DNA of 8,709 bases from Methanothrix sp. GTDB taxonomy: Archaea > Halobacteriota > Methanosarcinia > Methanotrichales > Methanotrichaceae. A model generated the notes under the pieces. The model made no database searches and had not been told where the DNA came from. It worked only from the letters and a program-made list of their open reading frames with translations. Of the stretch, positions 5,295-8,709 are shown piece after piece (within the stretch, counting starts at the first letter, position 1; every line of letters starts with the position of its first letter). The stretch is taken from assembly GCA_028708055.1 (NCBI GenBank), contig JAQVZT010000098.1:1-8709 (forward strand), given 5' to 3'. Made by a program: the position numbers and the translations under genes.

Positions 5295-7691
5295 TTATCC
5301 CTTGTACTCACTGCCCACCAGCTCGCGGATGCGCTGTGCAATCTTCGGGCCCACCAGTTCCACCTCTTGCAGCTGCTCTGATGAAGCAGTCATGATCTTC
5401 TCCACAGACCCGAAGTGACTGAGAAGATTTCTGGCCACTGCCGGACCGACGCTGGAAATGGCAGATACCAGGTACTCCTGCTGCTCCTTTAGCGTTCTTG
5501 CAGTCTTGTGTCCGTGCACCTTGGGCTCACGCCCCTCTCGCCTCTCTCTGCGAGCCAGCTGGGCGATAACCTCTGCCGTTTCCGCCTGGTCTTCCGTGGG
5601 AATGATGGGCACACCATAATCTACCGCCACTGAGATCATGGCACCGCGAATGGATGCGGCATTCATCTGCGTGGTGTAGAGATCTTTGCCCTCCAGGATC
5701 AACACCGGCCGATCATAGGTTCTGGTAAGATCTGCTATCTGGCGGAACAGATTTCTCTGGGGATCGATGATTGAAGATACAAAATCCTGGGCGGTCTTGC
5801 GCTCGACTGCTACTCTATCGCTGATCACGTAGTCTGCCACCTCCAGATTCTGGACGACAACATCAATGCCCTCCGACTCCAGGAGCTTTGCCATCTCTCT
5901 TTCCCGATAGTCCACCACGATCTTGCCGGCTGGCCTGCCTGGCTCCACTCCTCTGGAACCCTTATCTACATCATCCTTCTCTTTGTCACCGCTCTCACTG
6001 TATTCATCCAGCAGGCCTTTTTCTGGCGGGCATCTCTCTGGCAGTCCTTTCTCTGCCATTCCTGCAGGCCGGGCTGAAGCCTCAGTTATCTGCAGTTGCC
6101 TGGGCGACGGCTCTTTTTGCGGCAGATCCTGTCCCGGACCGCTCAGGTCGCGAATCTGCCGGTTCATTGTCTTTTCCTTGCGGTCGGATATCCAGTAGTA
6201 TGCCTCATCGCGCGTGCCCTTGGCCATCAATACTACTACTCTGCCAGCCCTCGCCCTGCCGGTCCTTCCCTTGCGCTGAATGCTGCGAATCTCTGAGGGC
6301 ACCGGCTCATAAAATATGACCAGATCGGTGGCAGGAATATCGATACCTTCCTCTCCTACAGAGGTTGCGATGAGGACGTTATAGTCGCCTTCCCGAAACT
6401 TCTGCAAGATCTCGGCCTGCTTTCTCTGGCTGAGCCCTTCGTCATTATCACGGCTGGACTGACCCACAAATCGCACCGCTCGGATGGATGGCTCCGGCTT
6501 CAGGAACTTGAGGAGCGAACTGGCAGTATCCCGGTAGTTGGTAAAGACCATGATGCGGGACTGCGGCTTCTGGGCAATCTGCTCCTTCAATATTCTCAAG
6601 ACCGCGGCAGGCTTGGGATGCTCCACCTTCAGGCTCTCCAGGGTTTGCACAATCTGCCTGAAGCCGGGGTCCTGCATTATTCTGCGGGAGGCTTTGGATC
6701 CGCTTCGAGAGAGCGCTTCACCATCCAGCCGCTGAAAATATCTGGCCAGCGCATCCGGTCCCTGCGTTTCGGCAAGCTCCACGGCATGATGCAACTTGAG
6801 GATCTCCGCCATGAGGGATATGGCCACAAATGTTGATTTGTTGGCCTTGCTCCTGGCCGAGGACATGAGAGCTGCCTGCAAGCCGAGAAGCTCTTTTTTG
6901 GATGACCTGGCATCTATTTTGGCAGGACTGATCCCCAGAAGGTTCAGGTCATCTATTCTGGCGGTGAGAATCTCCTCTATGCCCGTGCGGATTCCCAAAA
7001 GCTCTTTGGGAACGGTGAGCTTTACCCATTCGATCTCCCGATCATGAACAAACGGCGCGACATCAGGGTCCTTCTCAGTGCGGGTATGGATGGCCTCAAC
7101 TCCCAGGTTGGTGCAGATCTCGGCGATCTTATCGCTCTGGCTGCCTGGACTTGCCGTAATTCCCAGGACCAGAGGATCTTTTCCCTCGCGACGATAGCGT
7201 TCGGCGATGTAGACATAAGCATAGTTTCCCACCGCCCGGTGCGCCTCATCGAATATCACCAGGGAAACATCCTCAAGATCGATCCTTCGGGAGAGAAGAT
7301 CGTTTTCGATTACCTGTGGCGTGGAGACTACTATTCTGCTCTGCCCCCATGCGTCGATCCTCTTTTCCGGAGGGCTCTCTCCGGTCATCATGCTGACCAT
7401 ATCTCCGTCTTTGAGCACGCGCCGCAGGAATGATGCATGCTGCTCCACCAGCGGCTTGGTAGGGGCCAGAAACAGAATCCTGCCCCGTTCCATTCGAGCC
7501 AGAATCACCATCAGAGCAATCACAGTTTTGCCAAGGCCCGTAGGCACGACTATCAGGCTGGAGGAGTGCAGAGCCGCCGCGGCCAGATCCAGCTGGAAGA
7601 GCCGCTTCTCCACAGTCTGTGGCAATAGATGAGGGTGCTCCAGGAAGGAGGACATAAGAGATTCATTGCTACTTGTTGTATTTGATTGCAT
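5295..7691 (-). CDS. hef: Hef helicase-nuclease (archaeal FANCM/XPF homologue)
   Basis: This 798-residue protein has the full archaeal Hef layout. The SF2 helicase comprises Walker A PTGLGKT at 50-56, DEAH at 148-151, motif III TAS at 179-181 and motif VI QRKGRTGR at 472-479. A polar, low-complexity linker of about 75 residues follows (513-588). Next is the XPF-type nuclease, with DYRE at 594-597, D620 and the signature ERKTAQD at 630-636. A C-terminal tandem helix-hairpin-helix region lies at about 741-797 (SSVGPAVARNLL, LVGPKIAQRI). The family unwinds and cleaves stalled replication forks and related branched DNA, usually as a dimer with PCNA. All key residues I looked for are present, so it should be active. 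The ATG at 7691 has only a weak upstream GGAAATC, and M13 is an alternative start. Its 3' end converges on the thioredoxin gene. Confidence 0.95.
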   Translation of the reverse strand: MQSNTTSSNESLMSSFLEHPHLLPQTVEKRLFQLDLAAAALHSSSLIVVPTGLGKTVIALMVILARMERGRILFLAPTKPLVEQHASFLRRVLKDGDMVSMMTGESPPEKRIDAWGQSRIVVSTPQVIENDLLSRRIDLEDVSLVIFDEAHRAVGNYAYVYIAERYRREGKDPLVLGITASPGSQSDKIAEICTNLGVEAIHTRTEKDPDVAPFVHDREIEWVKLTVPKELLGIRTGIEEILTARIDDLNLLGISPAKIDARSSKKELLGLQAALMSSARSKANKSTFVAISLMAEILKLHHAVELAETQGPDALARYFQRLDGEALSRSGSKASRRIMQDPGFRQIVQTLESLKVEHPKPAAVLRILKEQIAQKPQSRIMVFTNYRDTASSLLKFLKPEPSIRAVRFVGQSSRDNDEGLSQRKQAEILQKFREGDYNVLIATSVGEEGIDIPATDLVIFYEPVPSEIRSIQRKGRTGRARAGRVVVLMAKGTRDEAYYWISDRKEKTMNRQIRDLSGPGQDLPQKEPSPRQLQITEASARPAGMAEKGLPERCPPEKGLLDEYSESGDKEKDDVDKGSRGVEPGRPAGKIVVDYREREMAKLLESEGIDVVVQNLEVADYVISDRVAVERKTAQDFVSSIIDPQRNLFRQIADLTRTYDRPVLILEGKDLYTTQMNAASIRGAMISVAVDYGVPIIPTEDQAETAEVIAQLARRERREGREPKVHGHKTARTLKEQQEYLVSAISSVGPAVARNLLSHFGSVEKIMTASSEQLQEVELVGPKIAQRIRELVGSEYKG

Positions 7692-7724
7692 TGATTTCCA
7701 GTGAGATGAATCTATGGATATGCA

Positions 7725-7758
7725 TTTATTTATTATAGTATATCAAATGTACTATACT
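7725..7758 (-). promoter_or_regulatory. Candidate hef promoter with overlapping inverted repeats
   Basis: The AT-rich stretch 7725-7742 contains a TATA-like sequence (TATAATAAATAAA on the minus strand) that would start hef transcription near 7700-7705 with a very short leader. Overlapping its upstream side are TATAGTA (7734-7740)/TACTATA (7750-7756) and AGTATA (7737-7742)/TATACT (7753-7758), a possible operator. AT-rich sequence makes chance symmetry fairly likely. Confidence 0.35.
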
Positions 7759-7834
7759 TATCATGCTATGTTTCAGCAGGATAATTATCTGATCAGAGGA
7801 TATCTGAATTTTCTAGAGTGTTTTGAAGGATAAA

Positions 7835-7843
7835 TTTATATAA
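7835..7843 (+). promoter_or_regulatory. TATA box for the secreted-protein gene
   Basis: TTTATATAA matches the archaeal TATA consensus closely and is preceded by a purine-rich GAAGGATAAA that could serve as BRE. Transcription would start near 7862-7868, giving a 5' leader of about 70-75 nt before the ATG at 7938. Confidence 0.6.
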
Positions 7844-7866
7844 TATAAAAGTAAGAGATTGGTAAA

Positions 7867-7899
7867 AAGCTAAATCTCGCTTATTTGGCGAAATAGCTT
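7867..7899 (+). promoter_or_regulatory. 5'-leader hairpin of the secreted-protein mRNA
   Basis: AAGCTA (7867-7872) pairs with TAGCTT (7894-7899). After a small internal loop, TCGC (7877-7880) pairs with GCGA (7888-7891) around TTATTTG. Given the TATA box at 7835, this stem would form the extreme 5' end of the transcript and could stabilise it or tune translation. Confidence 0.4.
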
Positions 7900-7937
7900 A
7901 AATTATTCGCTTAAAGAAAAAGGGGGCGAAAAGAAAA

Positions 7938-8709
7938 ATGAAGGGAGTAATAGTAGTAGCATTCATGCTTGCAATTGCCCTTATGGCAGGTTGCGGCATC
8001 GTGCTAGCTAATCCACCACTGGTCCCGCCAGTGCAGTATGAGCAGTTCTGTGAAGCGCAAAAAGTGGCAGGAACTGGAGTTATCGATGTCAGCACATCGG
8101 TAATCGACAAGAAGATCGCACTTGAGTACTACAACACCATGGCAGGCGACGGAGCCGTGGAGCTTGACTCTGAGCACGCTTATTCGCAGGACGCTGAGAA
8201 GCTTAAGAGGAATGTGTCCTCAGTTAATGGCGGCAATGAGTCTGGATTGAACCTCTATGAGACCACCAAGATGACATATGCAGGCGATACGCCCCTGACA
8301 GGCGGCAAGTACCTGCATTCCAAGGCATTCTATGGCGGCATAGGCGCCGATGTTCAGGAGATGTTCTCCGTAAACGAGATGGAAAAGGATGAGACTGCAT
8401 TCTTTGCCTCGACAACGCCTTATCAACCGGCTGGAAACGTCAGCCCGGAGAACCTGATTAAGAAGCTCAAAGAGGCAGGAAGAGATACCAGCGAAGTCGA
8501 GGAGCTGATGACAGCCAGCAATGAGATCTATGTACCGTCCCATCTCATAGGCCTGGAGACCAAGAACTCCTTCAATGGTACCTGGGGCACCGATGCCAAG
8601 TGGCATAAGATATTCTACAAGGATATCAAAGCCCACGAGATGTTCACCGGAACCTTCGAAGCCGAGAAGACCATAAAGTTCCATGAGAATCCCGTGCCCG
8701 ATAACATCC
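7938..8709 (+). CDS. Secreted protein, Methanothrix-type, incomplete at 3' end
   Basis: An open frame runs from ATG 7938 to the window end (257 codons, no stop). It starts with a signal sequence MKGVIVVAFMLAIALMAGCG and a likely cleavage site near VLA|NPP at 24-25. The mature part is polar and rich in E, K, G, T and Y. It has potential N-glycosylation sequons at N92 (NVS), N100 (NES), N167 (NVS) and N213 (NGT), so it probably lies on the cell surface or in the sheath. I associate the sequence with a secreted family of unknown function in Methanothrix, from memory, and recognise no enzyme motif. C38 is the only cysteine in the mature part seen. The gene has a strong TATA box at 7835 and a structured leader, suggesting high expression, but only a weak ribosome binding site. 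Confidence 0.85.
   Translation, partial: MKGVIVVAFMLAIALMAGCGIVLANPPLVPPVQYEQFCEAQKVAGTGVIDVSTSVIDKKIALEYYNTMAGDGAVELDSEHAYSQDAEKLKRNVSSVNGGNESGLNLYETTKMTYAGDTPLTGGKYLHSKAFYGGIGADVQEMFSVNEMEKDETAFFASTTPYQPAGNVSPENLIKKLKEAGRDTSEVEELMTASNEIYVPSHLIGLETKNSFNGTWGTDAKWHKIFYKDIKAHEMFTGTFEAEKTIKFHENPVPDNI

Noticed and set aside
5888..6319. 143-codon plus-strand frame antisense to hef
   Set aside because: It lies opposite the hef linker and helicase motif VI, is serine/proline-rich and has no domain.

Overview
The window looks like chromosomal DNA of an acetoclastic methanogen, most probably Methanothrix (Methanosaeta) or a close relative in the Methanosarcinales. This is an inference from gene content. 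It carries a cysteate synthase of the methanogen coenzyme M pathway, an archaeal Hef helicase-nuclease, a methanogen-type zinc-ribbon mini-protein, and the start of a secreted protein whose sequence I associate with Methanothrix. Promoter-like sites are archaeal TATA boxes in AT-rich spacers, and genes are moderately GC-rich.

Layout. The left edge holds the first 36 codons of an unidentified minus-strand gene (1-110). A tight plus-strand block follows: cysteate synthase (301-1554), a stand-alone ABC-type ATPase (1551-2333), a HypB-like G3E P-loop GTPase (2330-3028) and a small protein with an N-terminal 4Fe-4S motif (3053-3679). The first three genes overlap by 4 nt at each junction and the fourth follows after 24 nt, so they are probably one transcript. 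ABC ATPase, G3E GTPase and Fe-S protein together look like an uncharacterised metal-centre assembly or insertion module. This is the best candidate here for an undescribed system.

The 3680-4368 stretch has no intact gene but is informative. It contains a hairpin-rich relic resembling an IS200/IS605-type element end (about 3711-3949). Directly beside it lies a decayed, frameshifted second copy of the C-terminal half of the Fe-S gene (3952-4287). After that comes an intrinsic-terminator-like hairpin for the next, minus-strand gene.

The right half carries a 61-aa zinc-ribbon protein (4554-4369, minus), a divergent exported thioredoxin-like protein with a CPPC site (4768-5256), and Hef (7691-5295, minus), convergent with the thioredoxin gene. 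An AT-rich divergent promoter region holds a TATA box, symmetric repeats and a 5'-leader hairpin. The last feature is a secreted, potentially glycosylated protein cut by the window end (7938-8709). I see no tRNA, rRNA, CRISPR array or intact transposase gene.
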